Positions 1 through 9,595 of a stretch of DNA of 64,000 bases are shown here, in pieces. Below the pieces are notes generated by a model. That model ran no database searches, was not told where the DNA came from, and saw only the letters and a program-made list of their open reading frames with translations. The DNA comes from Cyanophora paradoxa. Taxonomy: Eukaryota > Glaucocystophyceae > Cyanophorales > Cyanophoraceae. Position 1 is the first letter of the stretch; each line of letters starts with the position of its first letter. Made by a program: the position numbers and the translations under genes. The stretch covers positions 372,001 through 436,000 of the forward strand of contig QPMI01000439.1 in assembly GCA_004431415.1 (NCBI GenBank), given 5' to 3'.

Positions 1-606
1 GGGGCGGGGAGGGGGCGCGGCGGGGGAGAGGAGAGGAGCGAGTTAATAGTATAGTTAATTCAGACAGCTATATAGCTAACTTATAGCGGCACCCCAAACG
101 TTAACGCGTACGGCCGCTGTGCGGGAGGCAAGTCCCTTTAGCTAGGCTTTCAGCTCGCGATCATCGGATCTGTAGCTAGGCTTTCAGCTCGCATCCGTAG
201 CTACCAAGCTCGAATACATATACTAAACTTTGAATCAAGCATAGCCTGAATAATCGAGGGCTACAAGTGGCGAGCCTCGGGAGGGGACGGCGCCAGGAGT
301 ACAATTGAAGTGAGTAGGGGCAGCTGCGCATGCAGAGACGCAGGTGACTTGAGCTAAGGCCACGGGGCGGCCAAGGCGGGAAAAGACGGATAATTTGATG
401 GAGCTTCGACGTCGGCCGGCCATGGAGAGGCACGGCAAGATTGAAGGTCGGGCGCATGTGCATAGGGCGAGCGGAAGGCGGAGGCATTGCCAGAGGAGCC
501 TCCGAGAGGAGAGCCGCTGAGCTGTAAAACTAGGGCGGAGCGCAGCTTCTCGCGGCTCCACGGAAGAGTGTCGCAGTGCGCGGCTCCACGCAAGAGTGTC
601 GCCGTG
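1..606. other. Intergenic, no gene seen
   Basis: Purine-rich start, then mixed sequence with a short direct repeat built on 'agctaggctttcagctcgc' (about 140-200). Open frames here are short, mutually overlapping and show no family resemblance. It lies 3' of the archease gene. Confidence 0.6.
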
Positions 607-1603
607 CTAGATGTCGACGATCACGTAGATGTCGGTGCGCTCGTCCTTCTCGTGCACCTGCGCGCGGGCGTGTGGTAAGAAGGCGGCGTGCGACGGGGCG
701 CGGCGCGCGAGGGGCGAGAGGGGCGCGGCGCGCGAGGGGCGAGAGCGGCGCCGGCAACGACGCGCCTGCATGGCTGAGTACGTGATTGCCTTGACCTCCG
801 TCCCCACGCTGTGCTTGCTGCGGTCGTAGGTCTCGCCTTGGCTGCGGCGGGCGGTGCGCTTGAGCCAGGGTACTGCAGAAGAACATGAGAGGGCGAGGAT
901 GGCAGGCCGGGCGCACGCGTGGGCAGTGATCGTCCAGTTCTCGCGGTCGAACTCGACGACGCGAATGTACTTCGCGACGAAGAACTCGGTCGAGAAGATG
1001 AACAGAAACTCATCCATTATGGCGAACAGCATGGAGAACATGTCGTGGCCTGCACGCGCGCGTCGCACGGGGCGCGGAGCGGCTTGGGGCGGGCGCGCGG
1101 ACCAGACGCCGTCACAGTGCGGGTCAGGCTTCCGTCGATCTCCACCAGGTCGAGGTCAGTGATGTAATTCATCATGGCGATGATCACAGAAGCGATGGCT
1201 TCCTCCGTTGTTGCGCCCCCTGAGCGTGGTCATGTGAGCGCGGTCGGCGTCACAAGCGTTGCGGGGCCGGGACGAGCGGGGCGCGTACAAGAATGCAGCT
1301 GTATATCCGCAGTGTGGTCTAGATCTGCCGGGGAGATGTTAGGACTTGGGCAAGCGGACCCGCGACGCGCTGCAGCGCCGAAGACACCGGGCCGCAGAGC
1401 GCACACTCATAGTGATGCTCCGTGGGCGCATCCGGAATCGTTGCGCCGCTAGGGCCCTTCCCGCCAGTCTCCGCGACGTCGCCTGCCTCGCCCGCCGGCA
1501 CGTCCACTTCCTCCGAGTCGGCAGGCTCGCCGGCGCGCTCGGGCGTGCTGGCACGCACGCGCTTGACGCGTGGGGGGCGCTGAGGCAGCGGGGCACTCTC
1601 CAT
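607..1603 (-). CDS. Archease (RtcB RNA-ligase activating cofactor), 6 exons
   Basis: Archease activates the RtcB-type RNA ligase that joins tRNA halves after intron removal. Exons run 1603-1405, 1324-1289, 1219-1103, 1049-917, 841-766 and 657-607, and all phases close to give 203 aa. After an acidic, low-complexity leader of about 65 residues come family hallmarks: HYEYLDHTADIQLHSW (crossing two introns), then MDEFLFIFSTEFF, then GTEVKAITYSAMQ, and the C-terminal VIVDI. The Asp of HTAD and the terminal Asp-Ile are the conserved acidic positions of the family. Intron 5 has a GC donor (765). The start at 1603 is the first ATG of the reading frame, and the leader is longer than in animal archeases. 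It is divergent from the esterase gene, 196 bases away. Confidence 0.93.
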
Positions 1604-1799
1604 GTGCCGGAAAGCTCTAGTGTCAGACGAGTGAAGTTCTTGGGGTACTATCCACGAGTGGTCGGGGTACAGTGCCGTACCAGTGGAGCGCTAAATGGCC
1701 TGCAGTTGGGCGGACAGCGCAACGCTGCTGCTCAGACCATTACCCCGCCCCCGCAGTGCTAATCTCGCATCCCCGACCGCGTTCGCCGCTTGCTGCAGC
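1604..1799. promoter_or_regulatory. Short divergent promoter region
   Basis: The 196 bases between two opposed start codons (archease and esterase) must hold both promoters. No TATA box or other clear core element is visible. Assignment is by position only. Confidence 0.4.
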
Positions 1800-3750
1800 A
1801 TGGACCCCGCCCAGCGCCAGCCGAGAGTCCGCCGCCAGGCCGGCGGCAGCACCGCGTCGGCAGACGCGCCCGCCAAGACCGATCGGACAGCCGGCACCAG
1901 CGCTGCTAGCAGCTCGACCCCGGCGCCCAAGTCGCCCGAGCACCTCTTTGTTTTCGTGCACGGCCTGGTGAGCGCTTCATATTCATGACTGATTTGAATC
2001 GCTTCACTGCTGGTGTGAAATCGCTGCCCGCAGCACGGTTTGCCGAGCGACTTTGCGTACATCGAGCGGAAGCTGCTGGAGCGGACGGGCGGGCGGGCCG
2101 ACGTGGTAAACACAAAGCCCTGCGACCCGCGACCCGAGCGCGGCTCGCATCGGCGCCGGCTGGCTCAGTTCCAGCGTCCCCGGCCCGCAGCTGAGCGTGA
2201 CGTCGAACTGCATGCGGATACACTGGAACTACTTTCGAACGCATGACGGCGTCGACGGCGGCGGCGAGCGGGTCGCCGAGGAGGTGCGCTGGTGTTGTGC
2301 CGCTCCTCCCCCGCCCCGCCCCCGCCGGGCCGCGATTCGAATTCGAAGTCCTGGCACCGCGCGCCAGATCCGCGCGTACGTGGACGCCCACCCGGACCTG
2401 AAGCGCATCTCGGTTGTCGGGCACTCGCTTGGCGGTGCGTAAGCGGGCTCACGAGTCGTCGGCCGCTACGCAGGCCGTCTTCTTCTTCTTCGGCTTGCGC
2501 CGACTCTGTCGTCCTCGTGTTGCGCCGCTGCAGGTCTCTACGCGCGCTACGCCCTCGGACGACTCTACGACCCTGCCTCGGGCACCTTTTGCGGCCGCCT
2601 CCAGCCCGCCGTGCGTTCCTCTCTCGCGCCTAGCCCGGCGCCGGCGGGCTTTGGGGGCTTTGCATAGGCCTCCGCCGCGCCGAGAGCCCAGCCGGCCGGT
2701 CTTTCAGACCGGCCGGCCGGCCGGCCGCGGCGCACATGCGCCTCGTGAAGACGTGCCGCACAGAGTACCCTGCTAGCGCTAGGGCTCCTCCTCCCAACGA
2801 CTGAGCCCAGCTGACGGCGCCCGGCGGCCCACGCCGCCCTCGACGTCGACGCAGGACTACGTCAGCTTTGTGTCGCCGCACCTCGGCGTCCGCGGAGTCA
2901 TCCACCCCCTCCTTCAGTTCCTCGCCTCTCTCCTCCTCCAGCGGACGGGTACCCCCTTTCCCACTGGATTCGAGGCGACAGTGACGCGTCGCCGCCGCTG
3001 CCCTCCATTGCTGAGCCGTGCCCCCTGCAGGCCGCCAGCTGCTGCTGGACGACTCGGACGGGTACGGCGGCGAGCCGCTCCTCGTCAGCCTGGCGCGAGA
3101 CTCCCGTGCGCATGTACCCCCCCCCTCCTTTCCGAGCCAGTCGAAATTTGATCTGCGGCGGCGCGCAGAGCTCGGCCCCTTCCTCTCCGCCCTTTCGTCC
3201 TTCCGGTCCCGTGTGTGCTACGCAACCATAGCTTATGACGTGCAGGCCCGCACGCCCCCGTACCCCCGCCCATCCTCCTCTCCCCGCCGAGCCCCCGCCG
3301 CAGGTCCCGTACCCCACGTCGGCCATCTCAGCGTACCCCTTCTCGGAGGGCGATGCGGGTGAGCCCGCGGAGGGGTACCCAACCGTAGCGGGCGTGCGCC
3401 GCGGGCCCCTGTGGCCCCCGGCCGGGGAGGCGGCGGCCGGCAGCCCCGAATCCCGCAGGCGCTTCTTCGAAGGGAGCGAGCCGAGACACGCCCGGGCCTT
3501 CGAGGCGATGCTCTCGGGCCTCGGCTTGCGCGAGTGGACGCGCGTGGCGCTGCGCATGGGCCCCCTCCTCTCCCGGCTCTTCGCGCACACGAGCGTGATC
3601 AGCAAGTTCCCTGAGGCCCTCAACGGGTCCGCGCGTGACGTCGTGGACCACTTCCTCGCCTGCTGCGTGGATCCGGAGCCCCCGGCCGCGGCGGCGCGAT
3701 CCGGCGCCCCCGCCTCCTGTCTCTCGGCCGGCGCCACGATAGCCGGCTAG
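1800..3750 (+). CDS. DUF676-type putative serine esterase/lipase, 9 exons
   Basis: An alpha/beta hydrolase of the DUF676 (FAM135/ROG1-like) group, expected to hydrolyse lipid esters. Exons: 1800-1967, 2034-2105, 2191-2283, 2368-2434, 2534-2610, 2855-2948, 3031-3105, 3169-3239 and 3304-3750, giving 387 aa. After a Pro/Ala/Ser-rich leader of about 45 residues come HLFVFVHGL (oxyanion region), NYFRTHDGVDGGGERVAEE, the nucleophile elbow VVGHSLGG (Ser at 2425-2427, motif split by an intron), SPHLGVRG, RTGRQLLLDD and the family signature YDVPYPTSAI. All introns shown are GT-AG, and several contain GTACCCC near the donor. No membrane span is evident. The C-terminal Pro/Ala tail of about 30 residues looks unconserved. 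The family is clear, the substrate unknown. Confidence 0.9.
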
Positions 3751-4457
3751 CTGAGGCCTTTAATTTGAAAGCGCGCGCGGCAAGCTGCGAGCCCGGCCGC
3801 GGCGGCCCGACCGGACGGCGACGGCGCCGGCGCCACGATAGTCGGCTAGCTTAAGCCTTCGAAGCTTGGAGCGGCAGCGGCAAGCGCCGAGCCCGGCGGC
3901 CAATTTCGAGCGCGATAAACTTGCATGCAGGCTTACGCGATTGCCCAGACTCCAGCCGCTGTGGCCGGCAAACCCCAGGTCGCACTGCGACGAACGATGC
4001 AATTGGCAGCCAGCGGGCAGATCATAATTGAGTTAATGTTCCATGTTTTAAAGTTTCAAAAATTTTCCGCCTAAGGAATAACTAGGCCCTGAACTGTACT
4101 GGTCTAGCTATACTGTACTTTAGTGTCCTATTCACTGACTGATTGAGAGAAATGTACAGGGAAAGGTTGGAATCGCAGGGTACTGAATCGCAAGGGCTGA
4201 AGCGCAAAAGGTATGCAGGGTCCGACAAAACTGTCTGTCGCTGGCGCATGGGCACAGCTCGAAGCACAAAAACTCAGCTACGTGAGTTTGGACCGGCTCC
4301 GTGCTAGGGAGCATCTGCAGAATCATGGAAACAATATCAGCAGCAACTACCATAATACCGCAAAGCAGAAAAAGCGTCCGGCGAAATAGGGCGACAAATA
4401 GATAGAGAAATCGGGGATGGCCCCATGAAAGGAGAAAGGAAAGGGGCACACTCCCGG
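3751..4457. other. Intergenic between convergent genes
   Basis: This 707-base stretch separates the 3' ends of the esterase and the cyclin. It holds a near-repeat 'gccacgatag-ccggctag' at about 3735-3750 and 3832-3848 that copies the esterase stop region, then AT-richer DNA. No gene is supported. Confidence 0.6.
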
Positions 4458-5485
4458 CTATACGGCACACGTGTACGCCTGCTGCCGTACGATCGTCTCC
4501 ATGTCGACCCGCCCGTCATCCTTCGAGAGGTCCACGTGGGAGATCGACGGCATGCAAGTGCTCTCCTGGTCCATGGGATCGATTCCGACCAGGGCATCTG
4601 CGCGAGAGCAGCGGTTAGCGGCCGGCAAAAGAAATGAGGAGGCGCGGGTCCGGACCTTTGTACACTTTCAGGTCTTCCGGCGTCACGTTCAGACTGAAGT
4701 TGATCATGAAAAGAAATTCTGCACACGCGGGAGGTGAGCAAGGATCGAGCCGGCAGCTGCCGGGACGGCGCACCGATCTCAAGGCCATTCATCTCCTGCA
4801 CGGTGACGCCGCCGACTTTTGAGAAGTACGCATTGCTGTCGTGGACGTCGTCCACAAACTTTGAAGCGCAGAGGGCCGCCGTGAGGAGCAATCTGAGCGA
4901 CGTACGTCAGCGCGGGCGCATGCGCAAGTGAGGGAGGCGCTGCTGGCCGCACCGGTGGATAGAGAACGAGGAGATGATGAATTCGGGATTGCGCTGCATA
5001 ATCCTGGTAGAGCGGGTAAGCGGGGCACGCAAGTACGAGCGGCGGGAACCGCAGCCGCACCGGTCAACGTAGATGAAGGCGAGGACGAAGGCATCGAAGG
5101 AGGCGTTGAGGTATCGGTGCAGGCGCTCCAGATACTGGCGGATCGAGATGGTGGGGGCTATGTTGGAGTGGAAGACTGAGACCCGCCGGCACGCTATCTG
5201 GAGGTCGTCATTCCGCTGAATCACTTGGTTCAGGACGCCCGCCATCGTTGCGAGCAGCCGGAACTCCTCATCGGATTCCGATAGGCAGTGGCCGGTCGGG
5301 GCGGCTATTGCCGCCAGGGCGGGCGCAGCTAATTCCGCGCTCGCGTTGGACGACAGCGCGGCCGCCCCGGTCACCGTAGCCGGGGCGCAGCTGAATGCGC
5401 TGCAAGGGAGAGGTTCTACGAAAGACAACGGGGCCGTGGGAGGGCAGACGCCGCCCTCCGCGATGGACCCGTCGAAAGGCGGCAT
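4458..5485 (-). CDS. PHO80/P-type (U-type) cyclin, 5 exons
   Basis: Cyclins of this group partner Pho85/CDK5-like kinases, in nutrient or phosphate signalling where studied. Exons: 5485-5061, 5003-4953, 4892-4774, 4718-4656 and 4597-4458. Phases close to 265 aa. The cyclin box runs from about residue 80 to 210: PTISIRQYLERLHRYLN, FDAFVLAFIYVDR, then across introns QRNPEFIISSFSIHR, CASKFVDDVHDSNAYF, KVGGVTVQEMNGLEIEFLF and NFSLNVTPEDLKVYK. These match the conserved helices of the family, including the Lys and Glu that contact the kinase in cyclins. The N-terminal 70 residues are Ala/Pro-rich and variable. Introns are GT-AG. The start is the only upstream in-frame ATG that keeps the leader open. 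Confidence 0.9.
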
Positions 5486-7545
5486 CGCTCTTGGTCGCCG
5501 CGTACGTGCGCTAGCGCTGTGCTTGGAGGCGCTTCAGCTTTGTTGTCTTCTTCTGATCGCTGAGGAATGAGGGAGCTGAGGAGCTGTAGCTGGCTGCATA
5601 CGCTCTCTTTTCGGGAGCACCCTAGCGTAGGCGCCTTGAGACTTAGCAGCTCTGTTGCGGCTTTCACGAAGCTCGCCGCAAAAAGTAAAAAAAAGCCCAC
5701 GAAGCCCATCTCGGGAGCTTCGAGCTCAAAGGCGGGGTTCTCTAAACAAGAAAAGCGCTCACGAGCGGGCCGAGCATAGAACGCTAGGGCGACTCGGGAG
5801 GCCCGGGTACGGCAAATGCTTAAATCCTTAGCGCACGGGAGCTCCAAGCTCGTTTCCGGCTCGGTTTCTTGTTCTGCACGTGAGTTCCTCGAGCCGTGTG
5901 TTTTTTTCTTCGCGCAATGCATCTTTGAGTGATGACGCATGTGACGCCTCGACTCTCGAGAACGTCGGTTGAACACAATCCTCGAGCTCGAGCCTCGAGC
6001 CTCGTCACGGCTCTTCGCGCTGCAAATGGATAAGTTCACGAAGTGAGTCTCGAGCACGTGCGCGGCAACGGGGTACTGATGTGCCCCGTCACGGCCCCCG
6101 TGCGCATCACAGTTTCATATGCATCAACGTTTTTTTCGAGCGCATGCGCATTGCAAATTGCGCCCATGCGGCGGGCCGCCGGCGGCATGCGCGCGCGCGC
6201 GGGCCGCGGCCCGCGGGGCGTCACGCAGCCAGTGATGTTATTCCGAATTAACCGAAAAACTGCCCATTCCAGGAATAATTCCTGGAATATTCCTAGTAAG
6301 ATTCCGAATTCTTTATTGTTTCTAGAAACCCTTCCCTCATACACGCGTACCGCACCCCACGCCGGCCCAGCCCCGCCCTGCCCGCCCCTCCCCGCTTTGC
6401 GAGACCACTGTATGAACTGTCAAGCATTAAATATTGAAGCATATTCATGCGTTCGAAGGTGCAGCAGTGAGCTCGAGCTGTCGTCGTCGACGTCGTCGGG
6501 CAGACCGCTTGCGGAGGCGACTCCGACGGGCCAGCTGAGCCCTCGTTCTCACCAGACATTAATTTGCGATGCGGGCGCGCTCTGCTGGACGCTGTGTGCT
6601 GCGTTCTGGCGAAAACTCCCATGCACGAACAAGTACCCCCCCTTATTCGGAACAATTCCTGAAAGAACGGCGTTCCCAGCACCATTCCAGGAATCATTCT
6701 AGGAATTATTCCTGGAATAGAATTAGAAAATGTTTCTAGAAAGAATGCCATCACTGCACGCAGCGCGTGTCCGACGGTCCATGTGACCATGTCCGATCGA
6801 TATGACGACGATATCGCGATCGCGACGTCGACGCGCCGGGCGCCGCCGGCCCGGCGCGATCAAATTAAAAAGCCTAGCTAAAACCGGTGCTAAATATAGC
6901 CTATAGCTAGTATAGCCAGCCGGCGCGGCGGCGCCGGCGCCGGGCCGGCGGCGGCGCCGGCGGGTCGATCAAGTTTAACTAAAAGGCCTGATTATTACTA
7001 GTAAGCCGCCTAGCTAAATATAGGCCTAGGGAGGGGATCGCGCGATGGCTTCCATTGTTAGGTAGAGAAGAAAAAATTTAAGAGGAAGGGAAATAGCTGC
7101 GCATGCAGCTGCAGCCTTCAAACCCGGGGCGCCTAAGCGAACTTCGGAATCGGAGTCTTTTCTCTTTTAAATTTAGCAGAGGGCTTCATGTGATCTACAG
7201 CTTAAAGCCTTTACACGCAAGCTTTGCCTTGGAGGCGCTTACGTAAACCTGGAGTCCTCCTCGCTGTGCGGGGTCCCTTGGGGCGGGGGGATGTAGGCCG
7301 GAGTCTGGGGAAGCGGGCGGGAGCCCCATTGGCCCGGTGCACGCTGATTATGGTCAGTAGCGGAGTTCAGCACGCCGAGCGTCATACATATACCCATCCG
7401 CAGACCTGCTAGGGAACGGATCATTCAAGTTGCGAGGGACGCCTCGCTCGCGTCCTTACTCGGTACGCACCGAGCCTCGGAGACTGGAATGGCGTTTGAG
7501 CATATTGTCTTGATTGATGCTGTAAAAATTGAAATAGAGCGTGAG
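5486..7545. other. Intergenic, contains a candidate foldback element
   Basis: About 2 kb between the cyclin start and the 3' end of the small-chain gene. Apart from the element at 6231-6755, it holds blocks of overlapping palindromes (GATATCGCGATCGCGACGTC at about 6809-6828; GGCGCCGGCGCC runs near 6927-6960) embedded in AT-rich DNA with TAGCTA words. Long open frames here lack homology. Confidence 0.5.
6231..6755. mobile_element. Candidate non-autonomous foldback/MITE-like element
   Basis: The ends are an inverted repeat: AGTGATG-N2-ATTC at 6231-6243 and GAAT-N2-CATCACT at 6743-6755. Just inside, a second inverted block (ATTCCAGGAATAATTCC at about 6269-6285, and its complement near 6699-6715) extends the pairing. 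The interior has no coding potential. The immediate flanks share 'acgcagc' (6223-6229 and 6758-6764), which might be a remnant of a target duplication but is not adjacent on both sides. The call rests on structure alone. Confidence 0.45.
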
Positions 7546-8278
7546 CTACTCGTCCAGCTTGAGCTTGATGTTGTTACGTATCCGAGTGGCGTCCAGTACT
7601 TCAATCAGCCCCTGCGAGGGCGAGAGCCGGATCGGTGCGAGGAGAAACAGCGCTTACGGATTTATGCAAACAAAATCCGAGGTCCCCCCTGCAAACACGA
7701 ACCTGATTGACAATCTCATCGAGGGCCAATGCGGCCTTCGGATAGTTCTCCAGCAGCATCGCCTCGGAAAGCTGCGTCTTCTTCTTGGAAATGGCCTTGA
7801 TGACAGAGACGTAGGCGCGGAGCGCGTCAGACACTGAAGCGGCGGTCAGCGCGGGCTTCAGAGCGGCGGCGCAAGCGCGACGACGCACGTATAAGCTCGT
7901 CAGTCTCGCCCTCGCCGGAGAAGCAGGCCACGAGGTCGCCGAAGGACCCTGGATGGTGCACGCGCGTAAGCTTGAGCGCTCGACACTACTCTCCAGCCAG
8001 CGGCCGCGGCGAGGGAGGCGTTGGGGCGCGGACCGAAGCAGACTATGCGGTCGCCGATGCATGCGACGCGCTCCTCCTCGTCCGCGAGGCCGGCGGCTCC
8101 ATCAGCGAGAACGGCGCGGAGCCTGCGGCGCTCTCGGTAGGCTGGAGAGGAAGCGCAGCGTGGCCAGGACGAACCGCTGTTCCCATGCGCTTTGCTCTGC
8201 GGGAGCAAGCTCGTCGAAGTAGCGGGACACGAGGACGCCGCCATTTCGATTCATCACGTAAACATGGCACACGGGCAT
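7546..8278 (-). CDS. Adaptor-complex small chain (sigma/zeta longin fold), TSET/LOLITA-like, 5 exons
   Basis: Small longin-fold chains stabilise vesicle-coat adaptor complexes. Exons: 8278-8175, 8122-8034, 7948-7889, 7833-7703 and 7611-7546. They give 149 aa, a typical length for these chains. Visible: VYVMNRNGGVLVSRYFDEL at the N-terminus (longin strand 1), then RVACIGDRIVCFG, then FSGEGETDELILSDALRAY, then LLENYPKAALALDEIVNQG and a short tail DATRIRNNIKLKL. The GETDEL and DEIV pattern with a short Lys/Arg tail resembles, as I recall it, the TSET/TPLATE small subunit (LOLITA/TSPOON) more than coatomer zeta or AP sigma, but coatomer zeta remains possible. Intron 1 (8174-8123) is placed to keep phase. 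A competing GC donor 17 bases downstream would add five or six residues. Confidence 0.8.
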
Positions 8279-8726
8279 CGCTGAATCGCACACGGCTGAG
8301 GGTGCGCAGTGCTGCGTCGCCGCCGAGTGCGCCCCGTGTCCAGGTAGAGATGCGAAATGCTGCGTGTGGCGTTCCGAGGGCTCTCGCAGCTGCACAAGAA
8401 GTCTTTTTGAAGTCAGAAGAAAACAACCGCACGCCGACCGAGCGTCGCGCGTCGGGCCGGGCGGGTACACGAATGACTGTCTAGTTTGCACCACGGGATT
8501 AACCTAAGAGAACTACACTTCTCTACCCAGCGGTAGGGGTACGTGCGCACGCGAGCCACTTTCGAGAGCCGCAGTTTCGCAGCAGGCGAGCGCGGAGCAC
8601 GTCTAGGCGTGCGAAGCGGAGTCAGCGTTAGTGCGACATCGCGCTCCCATCCCTGCCCTCGCTCCGCCCGCCATTCTCCACAAGCTTTCGGCCAGCGACG
8701 CCACACGGGCTGCAAAAAAAGGTGCC
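8279..8726. promoter_or_regulatory. Divergent intergenic/promoter region
   Basis: The 448 bases between opposed starts of the adaptor small chain (-) and elongin C (+). No distinct promoter element or coding exon is recognisable. Assignment is by position. Confidence 0.35.
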
Positions 8727-9195
8727 ATGTCGGAAGCAGCAGCGCCAGCAGTGGCCTCCACATCCGCATCCCCCGCCCCTGAGGACAAGCCGCCCATCGA
8801 ATTCGTGAAGCTGATCAGCGCCGAGGGCCACGAGTTCATCATCGAGAAGCGCGCCGCGATGATTTCAAATACGATTAAGAACATGCTTAACACTCCCGGT
8901 CCGTCGCTGTGACGGAGCTTCCCTCGCTTGGCTCGGTCTTATGCTCCAGCAGGCACGTTTGTGGAGAACGCCCGCGGTCAGATCGAGCTTCCAGACATAT
9001 CAACACCAGTCCTCGAGAAGGCGCGTGTGCCGCGCCGCGTCCCGCGGCTTGTTCTCAACTTGGAACGTGCAGGTTTGCCAGTACTTCCACTACAAGCTGC
9101 GCTTCAGCAACACGCCCCCGCCGTTCCAGGAGTTTAAGATAGAGCCCGAGATCACGCTAGAGCTAATGATGGCGGCGAACTTCCTCGACACTTGA
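8727..9195 (+). CDS. Elongin C (BTB/SKP1-fold adaptor), 3 exons
   Basis: Elongin C links substrate receptors (with elongin B) to cullin-2/5 ubiquitin ligases and is part of the elongin transcription factor. Exons: 8727-8898, 8953-9020 and 9073-9195, giving 120 aa, close to the usual 112. After 25 Ala/Pro/Ser-rich residues: [20 protein letters not shown], then [12 protein letters not shown], then [20 protein letters not shown], then [14 protein letters not shown] and [15 protein letters not shown] at the C-terminus. The final 'AANFLD' is the conserved C-terminal helix. Intron 2 is GC-AG (donor 9021). The last codons and stop lie in a 25-base direct duplication that is repeated just downstream. 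Confidence 0.95.
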
Positions 9196-9222
9196 CTGGC
9201 GAACTTCCTCGACACTTGACTA
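9172..9222 (+). repeat. 25-base tandem duplication over the elongin C stop
   Basis: The block 'gcgaacttcctcgacacttg' followed by 'actg/acta' occurs twice back to back. The first copy encodes the last residues and stop codon of elongin C, the second is 3' untranslated. It repeats the stop context without altering the protein. Confidence 0.85.
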
Positions 9223-9595
9223 GCGTAGGCAGAGCCGCTGAGGCAGCTGCACAATGTACAGGTTAGCCACTAGGAGTACTTGTTAAGGCGTGCATTCTTA
9301 GGCATGCACCGGGCGTGCACGCATAGCCTTTAGCTATGAATCCAGCTGATCGTGAAATGATGGATTTTGCAAATGCATCCGCCCCACTTCGTCGTGGCCG
9401 GGGAGGCTGCTGAATACCCTCGGCCTGCAGCTGACATGATGATCATGAGCGCGAGCTTGAAACAGGAATGTTCAGCGATCTTAAAATACAACAGCAGCTG
9501 CACAAAAATTGGCCGCCGAGAGCCAGCCATACTGCCTACTAGTGCCTAGACCTGCTCTGTAGGCTTTCTGAGTCCTGGCTTCATACATTGACCAA
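9196..9595. other. Intergenic between convergent genes
   Basis: 400 bases between the elongin C stop and the stop of the dehydrogenase on the other strand. Apart from the duplicated stop region, only short frames are present. Confidence 0.5.

Noticed and set aside
2898-3737. 279-residue minus-strand open frame
   Set aside because: Shadow of the esterase exons 6-9; composition is typical of antisense GC-rich sequence.
5416-6057. 213-residue minus-strand frame upstream of the cyclin
   Set aside because: No family resemblance or splice logic. It overlaps the cyclin 5' region and starts from a non-ATG codon.
8140-8174. 34-base GC-AG intron alternative in the adaptor small-chain gene
   Set aside because: Too short compared with the other introns. 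A 52-base GT-AG intron starting at 8174 keeps the same phase.
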